A stretch of DNA of 56,553 nt from Nitrospirae bacterium JdFR-81 (GTDB taxonomy: Bacteria; Nitrospirota; Thermodesulfovibrionia; UBA6902). Position numbers and translations under genes: made by a program. Shown here piece after piece: positions 43,646-52,814 of this stretch (the stretch's first letter is position 1; every line of letters begins with the position of its first letter). Where the stretch lies: positions 1 through 56,553 of the forward strand of contig MTOQ01000013.1 in NCBI GenBank assembly GCA_002011735.1, read 5' to 3'. The notes under the pieces were generated by a model. That model was given only the letters and a program-made list of their open reading frames with translations. It had not been told where the DNA came from and searched no databases.

Positions 43646-44371
43646 ATGACAGGCAGGAGAGATAGACTGGTCCTTTTTGACATAGATGAGACGCTCATAG
43701 ACTCTGGCAGGGCAGGGACAAGGGCCCTGAACAGGGCATTCCTTGACCTGTTCGGGATCAAGGATGCATTCAAGGATATAAGGATGGCGGGCATGACCGA
43801 CATCCAGATCATGAAGGAGGGTCTGAGGGTCCACGGCCTCTCGAGTATGGATGGGGAGGTGGATGCCATAGTCAGGAGGTATCTCAGGTTCCTATCAGAG
43901 GAGATAGAGAATCCGTGGAGGAGGGTGAAGCCAGGTGTGTTTGAGTTTCTTGAGGCCCTGAAGGAGGAGGGCATACCCTTTGGCCTTCTGACAGGCAACC
44001 TTGAGGAGGGTGCAAGGATAAAGCTCAGGCCATTCGGCCTTGATGCCTACTTCCCTGCAGGTGCCTTCGGGAGTGACGATGAGGACAGGGACAGGTTGTT
44101 ACCCATAGCGATCAGGAGGTTCTCCACACTCGGCGTAGATGTCTCTCCTGAGGACTGCATTATTATAGGAGACACACCAAGGGATGTCAGGTGTGCAAAG
44201 GCCCATGGTGCACGGTGTATAGCCGTGGCAACTGGGCCTTACTCCAGGGACTCCCTCACAGAGGCAGGTGCTGATCTTGTTGTTGATACGCTGAATGAGA
44301 GGGAGGTGTGTCTTGATTTTATAAAGAGTGACCACAAGGTCCAGCAGGTTAGACGGACAGACAGGGGATGA
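43646..44371 (+). CDS. HAD-superfamily phosphatase (phosphoglycolate phosphatase-like)
   Basis: A 241-residue HAD hydrolase: motif [13 protein letters not shown] (catalytic Asp), a helical cap (about 20-85), motif II LLTGNL, and motif [30 protein letters not shown]. The fold and cap resemble Gph-type phosphatases, but the substrate is unknown. It is followed by moaC after one base. Upstream is a small dyad CCGGT-5-ACCGG. Confidence 0.85.
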   Translation: MTGRRDRLVLFDIDETLIDSGRAGTRALNRAFLDLFGIKDAFKDIRMAGMTDIQIMKEGLRVHGLSSMDGEVDAIVRRYLRFLSEEIENPWRRVKPGVFEFLEALKEEGIPFGLLTGNLEEGARIKLRPFGLDAYFPAGAFGSDDEDRDRLLPIAIRRFSTLGVDVSPEDCIIIGDTPRDVRCAKAHGARCIAVATGPYSRDSLTEAGADLVVDTLNEREVCLDFIKSDHKVQQVRRTDRG

Positions 44372-44372
44372 G

Positions 44373-44867
44373 ATGAAGAGGCTTACACATATAGATGAGG
44401 CCGGAAGGGCAAGGATGGTGGATGTGAGCGGCAAGCCTGTCACACTGAGGGAGGCTGTTGCGAGGGGCTCTGTGTGTATGGAGAGGGAGACCATCAGGCT
44501 CATATCAGAGGGCAGGGCTCCAAAGGGTGATGTGCTTGCGACCGCAAGGCTTGCTGGGATAATGGCTGCAAAGAGGACCTGTGAGCTCATACCCCTGTGC
44601 CACCAACTGAACCTCACATCCGTGACGGTGGATTTTGAGATCGACGAAGACAACAAGAGGATCAACATAGAGTCGGTGGCAAGGTGTCAGGGACAGACAG
44701 GGGTTGAGATGGAGGCACTTGTGGCGGTCTCTATTGCGGCACTCACGATATATGACATGTGTAAGGCCATTGACAGGGGGATCATCATCTCTGACATCAT
44801 GCTGATGGAGAAGAGTGGTGGTAAGAGCGGGGTATGGAAGAGGGAGGGACTATCTGGAGACCCTTAA
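44373..44867 (+). CDS. moaC: Cyclic pyranopterin monophosphate synthase MoaC
   Basis: 164 residues from the ATG at 44373, one base after the HAD stop; an in-frame ATG at 44328 adds a tail lying inside the HAD gene. Family features: [43 protein letters not shown] and [28 protein letters not shown]. It converts 3',8-cyclo-GTP made by MoaA (4610) into cPMP. The 3' end overlaps the convergent DnaJ-TPR gene by 18 bases. Confidence 0.95.
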   Translation: MKRLTHIDEAGRARMVDVSGKPVTLREAVARGSVCMERETIRLISEGRAPKGDVLATARLAGIMAAKRTCELIPLCHQLNLTSVTVDFEIDEDNKRINIESVARCQGQTGVEMEALVAVSIAALTIYDMCKAIDRGIIISDIMLMEKSGGKSGVWKREGLSGDP

Positions 44868-45998
44868 CCTCTCAAGCTCCTCCCTGACCCTCATATTATC
44901 AGGGTCGATACTCAACGCCTTCTCAAACTGTGATCTTGCCCTCAGCCTCATCCCCATGTTCAGGTATAGCCTTCCAAGGTGGATATGGTAGTTTATATTA
45001 TATGGGTCGAGGTCTATGGCCTTTAGAATGGCGATCTCTGCATCCTTTGCCCTCCTTGGCATCTTTACCAGTGAGAGCGAGAGGTGTGCCCAGTATTTTG
45101 CGTTCCTGGGTTCAATATGTGCGGCCCTCTTGAACAGTTCAGCCGCCCCCCAGAAGTTACCCCTCCTGTATTCATCGATCCCGTTGATGAAGTACTCCAT
45201 TGCTGTGGTCTTCCTGGTAGCTGGATTATCATGGTCTCTTGTAAGGTCCCTGTTATAGTCACCCCTCTGTTTCTCCTCCTTCAGGGTGTTGTATGCCTCG
45301 TTTATCCTGGCGAGGATGTTTGTGAGCTTCTCCTTCACCAGAGGGTCCTTGATATCCCTGTGTCTGTCAGGGTGGAACTCCTTGACCTTCTCATGATAGG
45401 CCCTCTTTATCTCTGAATAAGGGGCGTCTGTATTTACCCCCAGAAGCTCATAATGGTTTGCATTCTCCATCCTCCTGTATAACTCATCGAGCCTCTCCAT
45501 AAACGGGTCCCTGGGCCTCTTCCTCTGCTTTGCCCGTTTCATGCCCTCTGCGATTATCTCCCTGATGCTATTTCTGAGTGTTACCACCTCGACGGATGGC
45601 ATACCCTCTATAAATCTGAACCTCCCTGCCTGCCATTCAAAGAGGCCCAGTATGATCTCCCTGACGTGTTCTCTGATGATGGTGAAGAGATCCTGCGGAT
45701 CGATAAAACCCAGTTCTACAAGTATCGTGCCCTTCCTCCTCCGTGTCCTCTCATAGACCTCTGAGACCTTCTGATACTGCTGCTCCGTTATCATCCCCTT
45801 CCTCAACAGCATGTCATCAAGGCGGTCACCAGGGGTATGTGACCTTGCGAATACGATCTCTCCATTTACAAAATACACACCTTTCCTGATCCCCTGGTTG
45901 GTGAGTAAGAGGGTGCCGGTCCTTCTGTGCCTATTTAGTTGGATGAACAATGTGGGGATGCTGTAATCCCTGATATCGCCTTCTTCTGGTATCTTCAT
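44850..45998 (-). CDS. DUF4388-DnaJ-TPR fusion protein
   Basis: A 382-residue protein with an unusual domain mix: an N-terminal DUF4388 (PATAN-like) region (about 1-145; [26 protein letters not shown], then [13 protein letters not shown]), a J domain (about 180-245; [34 protein letters not shown] with the HPD motif) and C-terminal TPR repeats (about 270-375). The J domain should stimulate an Hsp70. DUF4388 occurs in gliding-motility and signalling proteins. No dnaK is nearby. It ends a minus-strand run beginning with mtnA. Confidence 0.85.
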   Translation of the reverse strand: MKIPEEGDIRDYSIPTLFIQLNRHRRTGTLLLTNQGIRKGVYFVNGEIVFARSHTPGDRLDDMLLRKGMITEQQYQKVSEVYERTRRRKGTILVELGFIDPQDLFTIIREHVREIILGLFEWQAGRFRFIEGMPSVEVVTLRNSIREIIAEGMKRAKQRKRPRDPFMERLDELYRRMENANHYELLGVNTDAPYSEIKRAYHEKVKEFHPDRHRDIKDPLVKEKLTNILARINEAYNTLKEEKQRGDYNRDLTRDHDNPATRKTTAMEYFINGIDEYRRGNFWGAAELFKRAAHIEPRNAKYWAHLSLSLVKMPRRAKDAEIAILKAIDLDPYNINYHIHLGRLYLNMGMRLRARSQFEKALSIDPDNMRVREELERLRVSR

Positions 45999-46012
45999 AA
46001 AAGCCTTGGTGA

Positions 46013-46279
46013 CTAATCCTCGGATTGTGTCTCCTCTCCCTGTGTCAGGGAGGACTCCCTGATCCTCCTCAACAGTTCGGCCTTCTCCTTCTTAAAGGCC
46101 TCCTTCATCGTGATTATCCTCAGGTCCCTCTCTTTGATCTCCTTCCTCAGTTTATATATATACGGGCCTGTGGCGGCAAGCATCGCCATGAGGATTACTA
46201 TGAGGAGTTTTACACATAATGGTGTCCTGACCATCTCGTGTCTCTCTATGTCATGTTCAAGGCGTGTCTTGTCCATCAT
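46013..46279 (-). CDS. Small membrane protein with coiled coil, unknown
   Basis: An 88-residue protein with one membrane helix (about residues 20-40, [20 protein letters not shown]) followed by a charged coiled coil (about 42-75, [20 protein letters not shown]). The topology recalls FtsL/FtsB-like septal proteins, but no sequence signature supports that. It overlaps the AMMECR1 gene upstream by four bases (ATGA) and precedes the DnaJ-TPR gene by 14 bases. Confidence 0.6.
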   Translation of the reverse strand: MMDKTRLEHDIERHEMVRTPLCVKLLIVILMAMLAATGPYIYKLRKEIKERDLRIITMKEAFKKEKAELLRRIRESSLTQGEETQSED

Positions 46280-46782
46280 CTATACCTCTTCACCTCAAAC
46301 CTGTATATCTCCTTCTCCTCGTCCATTGATATCCCTGCCTTCATGGATGCGATACCTATCTGCTCGTCCACCGTGTTGACACCTTCAAGGTCAGGCAGCA
46401 GGAGACCCCTCCTCTCACCGCTCACAACTATTATGCCATACCTCTTTGGATCGAGCTCGCTCAGATCGGTCACCCTCTCGGGCCTCGTGAGTATATCAAC
46501 TGAGTATTCAAGGTCATCCAGCTCTGATGGCTCCACGGGCAAGAACCTTGGGTCACGGGTTGCAGCACTTATGGCATTCTGTATGATCTCTGTGGCCACA
46601 TTCTCTGTTGATGGCATGTATGTGCCTATGCATCCTCGCAGCTGCCCCTTCTTCTTTATGGATACAAAGACCCCTGCCTGCTCCTTCATCTCAGGGGTCA
46701 GTTCCTCTGGCGGGGAGATGGTCTGTCCTTTGAGCACATAATTCTCTACAGCTTCTCTTGCGAGCCTTACAAGGGGGTGCAT
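46276..46782 (-). CDS. amrA: AMMECR1-domain protein (AmmeMemoRadiSam system A)
   Basis: 168 residues from the ATG at 46782, one base after the stop of the prenyl synthase gene. AMMECR1 features: [21 protein letters not shown] (the conserved LRGCIG core), [30 protein letters not shown] and [18 protein letters not shown]. It is usually linked to a Memo-like and a radical SAM protein, but neither partner is in this window. A start at 46806 is also possible. Biochemical function is unknown. Confidence 0.87.
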   Translation of the reverse strand: MHPLVRLAREAVENYVLKGQTISPPEELTPEMKEQAGVFVSIKKKGQLRGCIGTYMPSTENVATEIIQNAISAATRDPRFLPVEPSELDDLEYSVDILTRPERVTDLSELDPKRYGIIVVSGERRGLLLPDLEGVNTVDEQIGIASMKAGISMDEEKEIYRFEVKRYR

Positions 46783-46783
46783 C

Positions 46784-47758
46784 TCATTTCTTTCTCTTAA
46801 GGACATGGTCTGATAAGGCCAGGAGCGCCCTCTTCTCCATCGAGTCCCCGAAGATTGAAAGCTCGGACTTTGCCTCATCGATGATACGCGATGCCTTTTT
46901 GCGGGATTGTTCAATGGCACCATAACGGTTCAGCAGGTTGATGATATACCTTAGTGCCGAGTATGAGAGGTTGTTGTTGCTGATAATCGTCTTGATCTCC
47001 TCCACCTCACTGCTCTTTGCATCCTTAAGGAGATATATCAGGGGTAGCGTGATCTTCCCCTCCCTCAGGTCTTTACCAAGACCCTTTCCAAATGTCTCCT
47101 CATCCGCTGTATAATCAAGGATATCGTCTGTTATCTGGAACGCCATCCCCAGTTTCAGGCCAAAGTTCTTAAGGGCCTCCTCACCCTCCTTTGCTATGCC
47201 TCCAAGGATTGCACCGCTAAGGGTTGCTGCTGACATGAGGACAGCGGTCTTACCTGTGATTATCTCCATATATTCGTCCTCTGTGATATCAGGGTTACCG
47301 GTGAGGCTCAACTGCATCAGCTCCCTTTCAGCCATCCTGGCGGTTGCAGATGAGAGGACGTCCATGATCCTCTGATTCTTCAGGGAATTGGCAAGCCTCA
47401 GTGCATTGGAATAGAAGAAGTCACCAACAAGCACAGCCACATGGTTGCCCCATATACTGTATGCAGGAGGCTTGCCCCTCCTCAGTTCGGCCCCGTCAAC
47501 CACATCGTCATGCAGCAGTGATGCAGTATGTATGGACTCGATACTGCATGCCAGGATACTCGTCTTCTCGCCATTGTACCCCGACAGCCTTGAGCTCAAT
47601 ATGGCTAACAACGGCCTTATGCGTTTGCCACCACTTGAGAATGTATATCCCCCCACCTCGGAGATCAAAGGTGCGACCTTCTGGTAGGATTCCCTTATCT
47701 TCTCCTCCGTCAGGAGCAGATCCTTCTTGTAATATTCGCAGACCTCTTCAAAGTCCAT
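46784..47758 (-). CDS. ispB: Trans-polyprenyl diphosphate synthase (IspB-like)
   Basis: A 324-residue all-helical prenyltransferase with the two Asp-rich motifs [15 protein letters not shown] (first, DDxxD) and [11 protein letters not shown] (second), plus [14 protein letters not shown] and [10 protein letters not shown]. The residues before the first motif ([10 protein letters not shown]) lack bulky stoppers and fit long-chain octaprenyl/heptaprenyl synthases for menaquinone side chains, matching mqnC in this window. Chain length is inferred. It overlaps the mtnA stop by one base (TAATG). Confidence 0.9.
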   Translation of the reverse strand: MDFEEVCEYYKKDLLLTEEKIRESYQKVAPLISEVGGYTFSSGGKRIRPLLAILSSRLSGYNGEKTSILACSIESIHTASLLHDDVVDGAELRRGKPPAYSIWGNHVAVLVGDFFYSNALRLANSLKNQRIMDVLSSATARMAERELMQLSLTGNPDITEDEYMEIITGKTAVLMSAATLSGAILGGIAKEGEEALKNFGLKLGMAFQITDDILDYTADEETFGKGLGKDLREGKITLPLIYLLKDAKSSEVEEIKTIISNNNLSYSALRYIINLLNRYGAIEQSRKKASRIIDEAKSELSIFGDSMEKRALLALSDHVLKRKK

Positions 47759-48825
47759 TATCTCTCCGGCCTTAGCCTCAGTGCCTCTATATCAGCAGAG
47801 GGGTCCTGAAGCCTGTGTATATCCTCGGGCCTGAAGACGCCCCTTTCGGTGATAATCCCGGTGATGTATCTTGCAGGTGTAACATCAAAGGCCAGGTTTC
47901 TCACCTTCACGCCCTCAGGTGCAACCCTGCATCCAAACACAGTGGTCACCTCCTCAGGTGACCTCTCCTCTATTGGTATATACTGACCTGATGGGATCGA
48001 AAAGTCAATACTGCTCAGTGGTGCGGCAACAAAGAACGGGATGCCGTGTTCCTTGCATAATATAGCAAGGGAGTATGTCCCTATCTTGTTTGCGACGTCT
48101 CCATTGGCAACGGTCCTGTCAGTGCCCACTATCGCCAGGTCGATCTCTCCCCTCTGCATCAACGCACCAGCGGTATTGTCAGTGATGAGTGTTACGGGTA
48201 TGTCATCCTGCATGAGCTCCCATGCAGTGAGCCTTGCACCCTGGAGCACCGGCCTTGTCTCATCGGCGATGACATGGATGCGTTTGCCCTCCTCAACGGC
48301 GACCCTGATGGGTGCGGTGGCAGTTCCATATCCACCTGTTGCGAGGGAGCCTGCATTGCAATGGGTTATGATGGTGTCCCCATCTTTTATGAACTCGGCC
48401 CCCCACCTGCCTATCGCCCTGTTCACCTCTATATCCTCCTGTAGCATCCTGTTGGCCTCCTCCACCAGGAAACGCTTGAGGTTCTCAACAGGCTCATCAC
48501 TCCTCTCATTCAGCCCCCTCTTTATCCTGTCCACAGCCCACTGGATATTGACGGCGGTCGGCCTCGTGGACAGCATGGTCTCGAAGATGGGCTCAAGCGA
48601 GTCCATAAACTCCCTGAATCCACTGGCCCTTATCCCCTGCGCACCAATGGCGATACCCATGGCAGCGGCGATGCCTATGGCTGGTGCACCACGGATCCAT
48701 AGCCTCTTTATCCCCTCGGCAACCATCCTGTAATCAGTGCACTCGATATACCTGACCTCAAGCGGCAGTCTGCTCTGATCCAGCATCCTGACCACACCAT
48801 TGACCATCTCGATCGTCTTAACCAT
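47758..48825 (-). CDS. mtnA: S-methyl-5-thioribose-1-phosphate isomerase
   Basis: A 355-residue eIF2B-like isomerase. GAPAIGIAAAMGIAIG, THCNAGSLATGGYGTATAPIRVA (catalytic Cys) and IVGTDRTVANGDVANKIGTYSLA (catalytic Asp) are the MtnA signatures, with DFSIPSGQYIPIEERSPEEV near the end. It converts the methylthioribose-1-phosphate made by MtnP to methylthioribulose-1-phosphate. AAAGGAGTG precedes the ATG. Further salvage enzymes (mtnBCD) are absent, so the downstream fate of the sugar is unknown. Confidence 0.95.
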   Translation of the reverse strand: MVKTIEMVNGVVRMLDQSRLPLEVRYIECTDYRMVAEGIKRLWIRGAPAIGIAAAMGIAIGAQGIRASGFREFMDSLEPIFETMLSTRPTAVNIQWAVDRIKRGLNERSDEPVENLKRFLVEEANRMLQEDIEVNRAIGRWGAEFIKDGDTIITHCNAGSLATGGYGTATAPIRVAVEEGKRIHVIADETRPVLQGARLTAWELMQDDIPVTLITDNTAGALMQRGEIDLAIVGTDRTVANGDVANKIGTYSLAILCKEHGIPFFVAAPLSSIDFSIPSGQYIPIEERSPEEVTTVFGCRVAPEGVKVRNLAFDVTPARYITGIITERGVFRPEDIHRLQDPSADIEALRLRPER

Positions 48826-48846
48826 ATATCACTCCTTTATATAATC

Positions 48847-48875
48847 GTAATGCGTGATCCGTAATGCGTAATGGG
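48847..48875 (+). repeat. Short GTAATGCGT direct repeats
   Basis: GTAATGCGT occurs at 48847-48855 and 48861-48869 and continues into the degenerate copy AATGGGT. It lies in the 50-base gap between mtnA and the Nramp gene. Whether similar copies occur elsewhere in the genome cannot be seen here. Confidence 0.5.
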
Positions 48876-50120
48876 TCATGTGTTTGCCCTCAATCCAGGC
48901 AGTATAGTCATTAAAAGAAGGATGGTGGTTAGGGATATAAGCACGATCACTGTTGCCCATGATATATAATTATAACCTTTTGAGTTTGTAAACTCACCCA
49001 TGATCCTCCTGTTATTCACAAGGGCAAGGGCAAATATAAGGACGAATGGAAGGAGTATCCCGTTCAGAAATGATGACAGGATCATCAGTGTTATCAAAGG
49101 GATCCTGGGGATGAGGACGAGTATTGCCGCGATCACGATGAGGGCGGTATAGATCCACATGAACTCCGGCGCCTCTTTGAATGTCTTGTTGATACCAGCC
49201 TCCCACCCCATGGCCTCACACACATAATAGGCCGTTGCCAGAGGCACGATGATGGCACCAAGCAGGGACGCATTTGCAAGGCTCAGGGCAAAGAGGGCGG
49301 TTGCGTATTTACCTGCGAATGGCCTTAGTGCTATGGCTGCCTCGGATGCCTCGTTTATCCTGATACCATTGGGGAATAGGGTGGTGGCGCATGTAACGAT
49401 GATAAAGAAGGCGATGATATCGGTTATCAGGCATCCGACCACCACATCCAGCTTTGAGAACCTGTAGTCCTCCTTCTTTATCCCCTTTTCGGCTATCGAG
49501 GATTGCAGGTAAAACTGCATCCATGGTGTAACGGTTGTCCCTATTATGGCGATGGTGAGCATGATAAATTCGGATTCCCACTTTATTCTGGGGATGAGTG
49601 TGCCCTCCAGTATCCTGTTCCACTCTGGTTTTGCCATGAAGCCCGAGATCACATATCCAAAATAAAGCAGACACGCAACAAGGAGCACCCTCTCGACGAT
49701 CCTGTAACTGCCCTTTGTTACGAGCAGCCAGATGCCCAGCGCACCAGCAGGGACCATTATATATTTGCTCAGGCCGAATATCTCCATGCTTGCCGCCCAG
49801 CCTGCAAATTCAGCGGTTGTGGTGCCGAAATTGGCTATCATGAGTATTATCATCATGAAGAATGTTATACGAACACCATAGTTCTCCCTTATCAGATCAG
49901 AAAGCCCCTTCCCTGTTACCACCCCCATCCTTGCCACCATCTCCTGTATCACTATGAGGGCCACGGTGGTGGGTATCAGTGTCCAGAGGAGGAGGTAGCC
50001 ATAGCGTGCGCCTGCAACAGAGTAGGTGGTGATACCAGGGGCATCATTGTCGATGGAGGCCGTTATTATCCCAGGCCCTATTATTGCGAGCATGAGTACT
50101 ATATTCTTCCATCTCCTCAT
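48876..50120 (-). CDS. Nramp-family metal transporter lacking the TM6 methionine (possible Mg transporter)
   Basis: A 414-residue protein with about 11 membrane helices. TM1 carries ASIDNDAPGITTYS in place of the canonical DPGN region and TM6 has GTTVTPWMQFY in place of the MPH motif, so the methionine that selects Mn/Fe is missing. Related Nramp proteins lacking this methionine are known to transport magnesium. The partner gene immediately upstream encodes an MgtE_N/CBS protein and overlaps by four bases, which supports magnesium as substrate. Substrate assignment is inference. Confidence 0.85.
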   Translation of the reverse strand: MRRWKNIVLMLAIIGPGIITASIDNDAPGITTYSVAGARYGYLLLWTLIPTTVALIVIQEMVARMGVVTGKGLSDLIRENYGVRITFFMMIILMIANFGTTTAEFAGWAASMEIFGLSKYIMVPAGALGIWLLVTKGSYRIVERVLLVACLLYFGYVISGFMAKPEWNRILEGTLIPRIKWESEFIMLTIAIIGTTVTPWMQFYLQSSIAEKGIKKEDYRFSKLDVVVGCLITDIIAFFIIVTCATTLFPNGIRINEASEAAIALRPFAGKYATALFALSLANASLLGAIIVPLATAYYVCEAMGWEAGINKTFKEAPEFMWIYTALIVIAAILVLIPRIPLITLMILSSFLNGILLPFVLIFALALVNNRRIMGEFTNSKGYNYISWATVIVLISLTTILLLMTILPGLRANT

Positions 50121-51376
50121 ACACTCCTCCTCTTCCTTGATGGTGATGGCAGGAGGATATCCATGATATCATCAATGGTGACTATCCCGAGGAGTTCCCC
50201 CTCTGATCCCACGACAGGGATGGCAAGGAGGTTGTACTTGGAGATCATCTCTGCAACCACGTCCTGATCAGCGTCAGGTGTGACGGTCTTCAACTTTGTC
50301 TCCATGATGTCTGCAAGGGTGACATCAGGGGAGGACAGGAGCATGTCCCTCAGAGAAGTGACACCTATCAGCCTCTTGTCTTCATCAATCACATATATGT
50401 AATAGACGATCTCTATCCCGTGGGCATCTATCTTGAACCTCTCGATCGCCTCGCCGACCTTTATATCAGGTGGATAGGCGATGAACTGGGTGGTCATGAG
50501 GCCACCTGCTGTATCCTCTTCATGTGCGAGCAGTTCCTGTATGTCCTCTGCCTCGTCCTTTGTGATGGACTCCAGTATCTCCTTTGTCTTCTCAGAGCCA
50601 AGCTCCGACAGGAGGTCTGCTGCCTCATCAGGTGGCATCCTCTCCACTATGTCTGATGTGTGTTCCATATCAAGGGCATCGATGATCGATTTCTTAACAC
50701 TGGACTCGAGCTCATGGAGTGTCTCAGCCGCTGTGTTTGGGTCGAGCCCCTTAAAGAGTGCCACGCCCTGCTCATGCGGGACCTTATTGATGAGGTCTGC
50801 TATGTCAGCAGGATGGAGGGCTGATATCATCTGCCTTGGAACGGTGAGCGAGATGGTGGTGAGCTTTGGCTCAAGGGGCTGGATGTAGTTCCATGGTATG
50901 AGGTTATATGGAAGGTTCTTCCCAAAGAGCCTGTAGAAATTTGCGCCCTTCTGTTCCACGCCGAGACGCCTCAGGATGCCCCTTATCCCGACATCCACGG
51001 CAACAAGGCAGGCCTTATTGTTTATGCCCTCAAGCTTTATATCATTGACCCTCACGACCTTGACCCCATTTGCATCGACGATCTGCTTATCGAGTATGTC
51101 CCTTACGATCAGCAGGTCAGCCTCTGACGGCGTGTATGGTTTGATCTTCTGGGCATAGACCCGTGAGGATATAATGCGCTTGTTAAATATTCCCACTGAC
51201 TCCCATTCAAGCCTATAGAGGGCCTTACGATGCTCCAGTATAAGGGCAGAGACCACTGGCAACTGTTTGCCCTTGATGACGATAAAGTCCTTGAGCCTGC
51301 CTATTTCGTCCCCTCTTGGGTCAAGGACAGGCTTTTTGAGAAGCTCGCTGACGAAGAGTTCACCAAAAAGGGGCAT
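50117..51376 (-). CDS. PRC-barrel/MgtE_N/CBS regulatory protein
   Basis: A 419-residue soluble protein. Two PRC-barrel-like segments (about 5-75 and 85-165; VLDPRGDEIGRLKDFIV and IVDANGVKVVRVNDI) are followed by the MgtE intracellular N domain (about 175-285; LHPADIADLINKVPHEQGVALF and the helical repeat MPPDEAADLLSEL) and two CBS domains (about 285-410). The MgtE membrane part is missing. MgtE_N-CBS modules sense cytosolic Mg2+ in MgtE, so this protein probably gates the Nramp transporter encoded by the overlapping next gene. Confidence 0.87.
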   Translation of the reverse strand: MPLFGELFVSELLKKPVLDPRGDEIGRLKDFIVIKGKQLPVVSALILEHRKALYRLEWESVGIFNKRIISSRVYAQKIKPYTPSEADLLIVRDILDKQIVDANGVKVVRVNDIKLEGINNKACLVAVDVGIRGILRRLGVEQKGANFYRLFGKNLPYNLIPWNYIQPLEPKLTTISLTVPRQMISALHPADIADLINKVPHEQGVALFKGLDPNTAAETLHELESSVKKSIIDALDMEHTSDIVERMPPDEAADLLSELGSEKTKEILESITKDEAEDIQELLAHEEDTAGGLMTTQFIAYPPDIKVGEAIERFKIDAHGIEIVYYIYVIDEDKRLIGVTSLRDMLLSSPDVTLADIMETKLKTVTPDADQDVVAEMISKYNLLAIPVVGSEGELLGIVTIDDIMDILLPSPSRKRRSV

Positions 51377-51498
51377 CCCTGTGCTCCATTCTCAGGGTTT
51401 TAAAAGAATGTCAATGTTGAAGTATACATGACAGAGGTCTGTTTCAACAAGGGGGGAATCCTAAGGGGTGAATGGTATGCTGATATTTTTCGTAATCC

Positions 51499-52020
51499 TC
51501 AATCGCTCAGCTCTATCTTTACATCCTTACCCAATGCCCTGACTATCTTCTTCAACACGATTAAGGAGATGTTTTCCTTCCCATTCTCGATGCGGGAGAT
51601 CAGTTGTTGAGAGACCCCTAATTCCTTTGCTAATGCCTTCTGTGACAATCCCTTCTTCTGCCTGATATCTCGCAATTTCTGGCCAACCTCCCTACATATA
51701 TCATCCCTGAACCCTGTCCTTCTCTCCCTCAAGGAGATGCCCTGTCCTTTATATCTTTCTTTCAGCTTTTCAAATATCGCCTGCCAGAAGACTATCCTCC
51801 GGCTCTGCCACCTGTCTTTGCTCATCCTTTTCTTGATCTCTGCCCATCGTCTGCAGAATGTAATGGGGTCTAAATACTCCTTAAACACCATCCGAGGCTC
51901 GCTGTTGCGGGCCAGGAGCAATGCAGCGAGTGGAATGAAATCCCTGTGGTCAGGATTTTTTAAGATCTTCTTTGCCTCGGAGATATTCAGTTCCCTGTCC
52001 CAGAGCCAATTTTTATTCAT
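51499..52020 (-). CDS. XRE-family protein, putative antitoxin partner of AbiEii
   Basis: A 173-residue protein. The N-terminal about 95 residues (WLWDRELNISEAKKIL, then DPITFCRRWAEIKKRM) belong to no family I recognise. A C-terminal Cro/CI helix-turn-helix (about 112-165) has LRDIRQKKGLSQKALAKELGVSQQLISRIENGKENI. It starts inside the end of the AbiEii gene (ATGA overlap), so the toxin gene is first. Classical AbiE uses an AbiEi winged-helix antitoxin; this partner differs. It probably binds the dyads upstream of the pair. Confidence 0.75.
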   Translation of the reverse strand: MNKNWLWDRELNISEAKKILKNPDHRDFIPLAALLLARNSEPRMVFKEYLDPITFCRRWAEIKKRMSKDRWQSRRIVFWQAIFEKLKERYKGQGISLRERRTGFRDDICREVGQKLRDIRQKKGLSQKALAKELGVSQQLISRIENGKENISLIVLKKIVRALGKDVKIELSD

Positions 52021-52736
52021 ATACCTTCTATCTCCCTCTCAATGATTCTGTCCACTTCCTCACGAAGGTGTCTCTCCATGCTCCTGTAATCAACCTTCTT
52101 GTCTGTCTTGAGTCTCGGTATTCCATCAATAATGGCCATCCTGTCATATGTCCTATACCAGGTTATTATCCCTTCTTTTATTACAGGGCTGCCGTATCTA
52201 TCCACAAATTCACAGAGGGGCATAAAGGTATGAGAGAGAAAATAAAGATCAAAGAAGTCCTTTGCCTCTGTCCTGCCCCCAGCAAGTCTCTTCCTCCATG
52301 TATTATTAAACACAGGCAATGTCCCTATGAGGGCATGAATCTTTCTCAGATAGATATCCTCCAATGAGAGAACCTTGATCCCGTCCACAATCTTTGGCTC
52401 TTTTATAAGACCAAAGACATCCTCTATAAAATCTATCTTGAGTGTGCTCCTTTGGGTAAAATAAATATAATAAACAACCACCCTGGCCCTATCTCTCTCT
52501 AAGCTCTGCGCAGCAAGCTCTATATCCTTCCTGAGTGTGGTCTTCAGGTGAGAGGCTATCTCATCTATTCGTTTATATGAAAACCCAGGGGTAAAGAAGT
52601 CTAAATCAATGGAGACCCTGTGATGAAAATAGAAGAGGGAGAGGGCTGTGCCTCCGCCAAGATAAAAATCATCTATTTTATAGGAGAGGGTTTTTAAGAC
52701 CTTATCCTGATGCTCTAAGACTTTGTCTCTTCTCAT
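52017..52736 (-). CDS. AbiEii/AbiGii-type nucleotidyltransferase toxin
   Basis: A 239-residue nucleotidyltransferase. The GGGTALSLFYFHHRVSIDLDFF segment contains the GG and D-x-D of the polymerase-beta fold (first 21 residues of the motif start at about residue 27), followed by LKIDFIEDVFGLI (third Asp) and DIYLRKIHALIG, with KDFFDLYFL typical of AbiEii. Such enzymes modify tRNA or other targets and act as the toxic half of AbiE systems. The ATG is six bases after a consensus -10 box and has no Shine-Dalgarno sequence. It is co-translated with the XRE gene. Confidence 0.83.
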   Translation of the reverse strand: MRRDKVLEHQDKVLKTLSYKIDDFYLGGGTALSLFYFHHRVSIDLDFFTPGFSYKRIDEIASHLKTTLRKDIELAAQSLERDRARVVVYYIYFTQRSTLKIDFIEDVFGLIKEPKIVDGIKVLSLEDIYLRKIHALIGTLPVFNNTWRKRLAGGRTEAKDFFDLYFLSHTFMPLCEFVDRYGSPVIKEGIITWYRTYDRMAIIDGIPRLKTDKKVDYRSMERHLREEVDRIIEREIEGI

Positions 52737-52742
52737 AGGTCA

Positions 52743-52793
52743 ATGATACAACAAATATGTTGTATTGTCAATATAATTACAACTTATAAGTTG
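52743..52793 (-). promoter_or_regulatory. Promoter with overlapping operators for the AbiEii/XRE pair
   Basis: On the minus strand TTGACA (52771-52766), a 17-base spacer and TATCAT (52748-52743), then six bases to the ATG. The dyad ATACAACA-4-TGTTGTAT (52746-52765) fills the spacer between -35 and -10. A second perfect palindrome, CAACTTATAAGTTG (52780-52793), lies just upstream and shares the CAAC/GTTG half-site. Binding there would block RNA polymerase, the expected autoregulation by the XRE partner. Confidence 0.65.
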
Positions 52794-52814
52794 ATATGGT
52801 TTTCGGGGTTTTGA

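Noticed and set aside
49503-50267. 254-codon plus-strand ORF opposite the Nramp and CBS genes
   Set aside because: Its composition (Tyr/His/Cys/Pro-rich) is the mirror of a hydrophobic membrane protein; the minus-strand genes have clear families.
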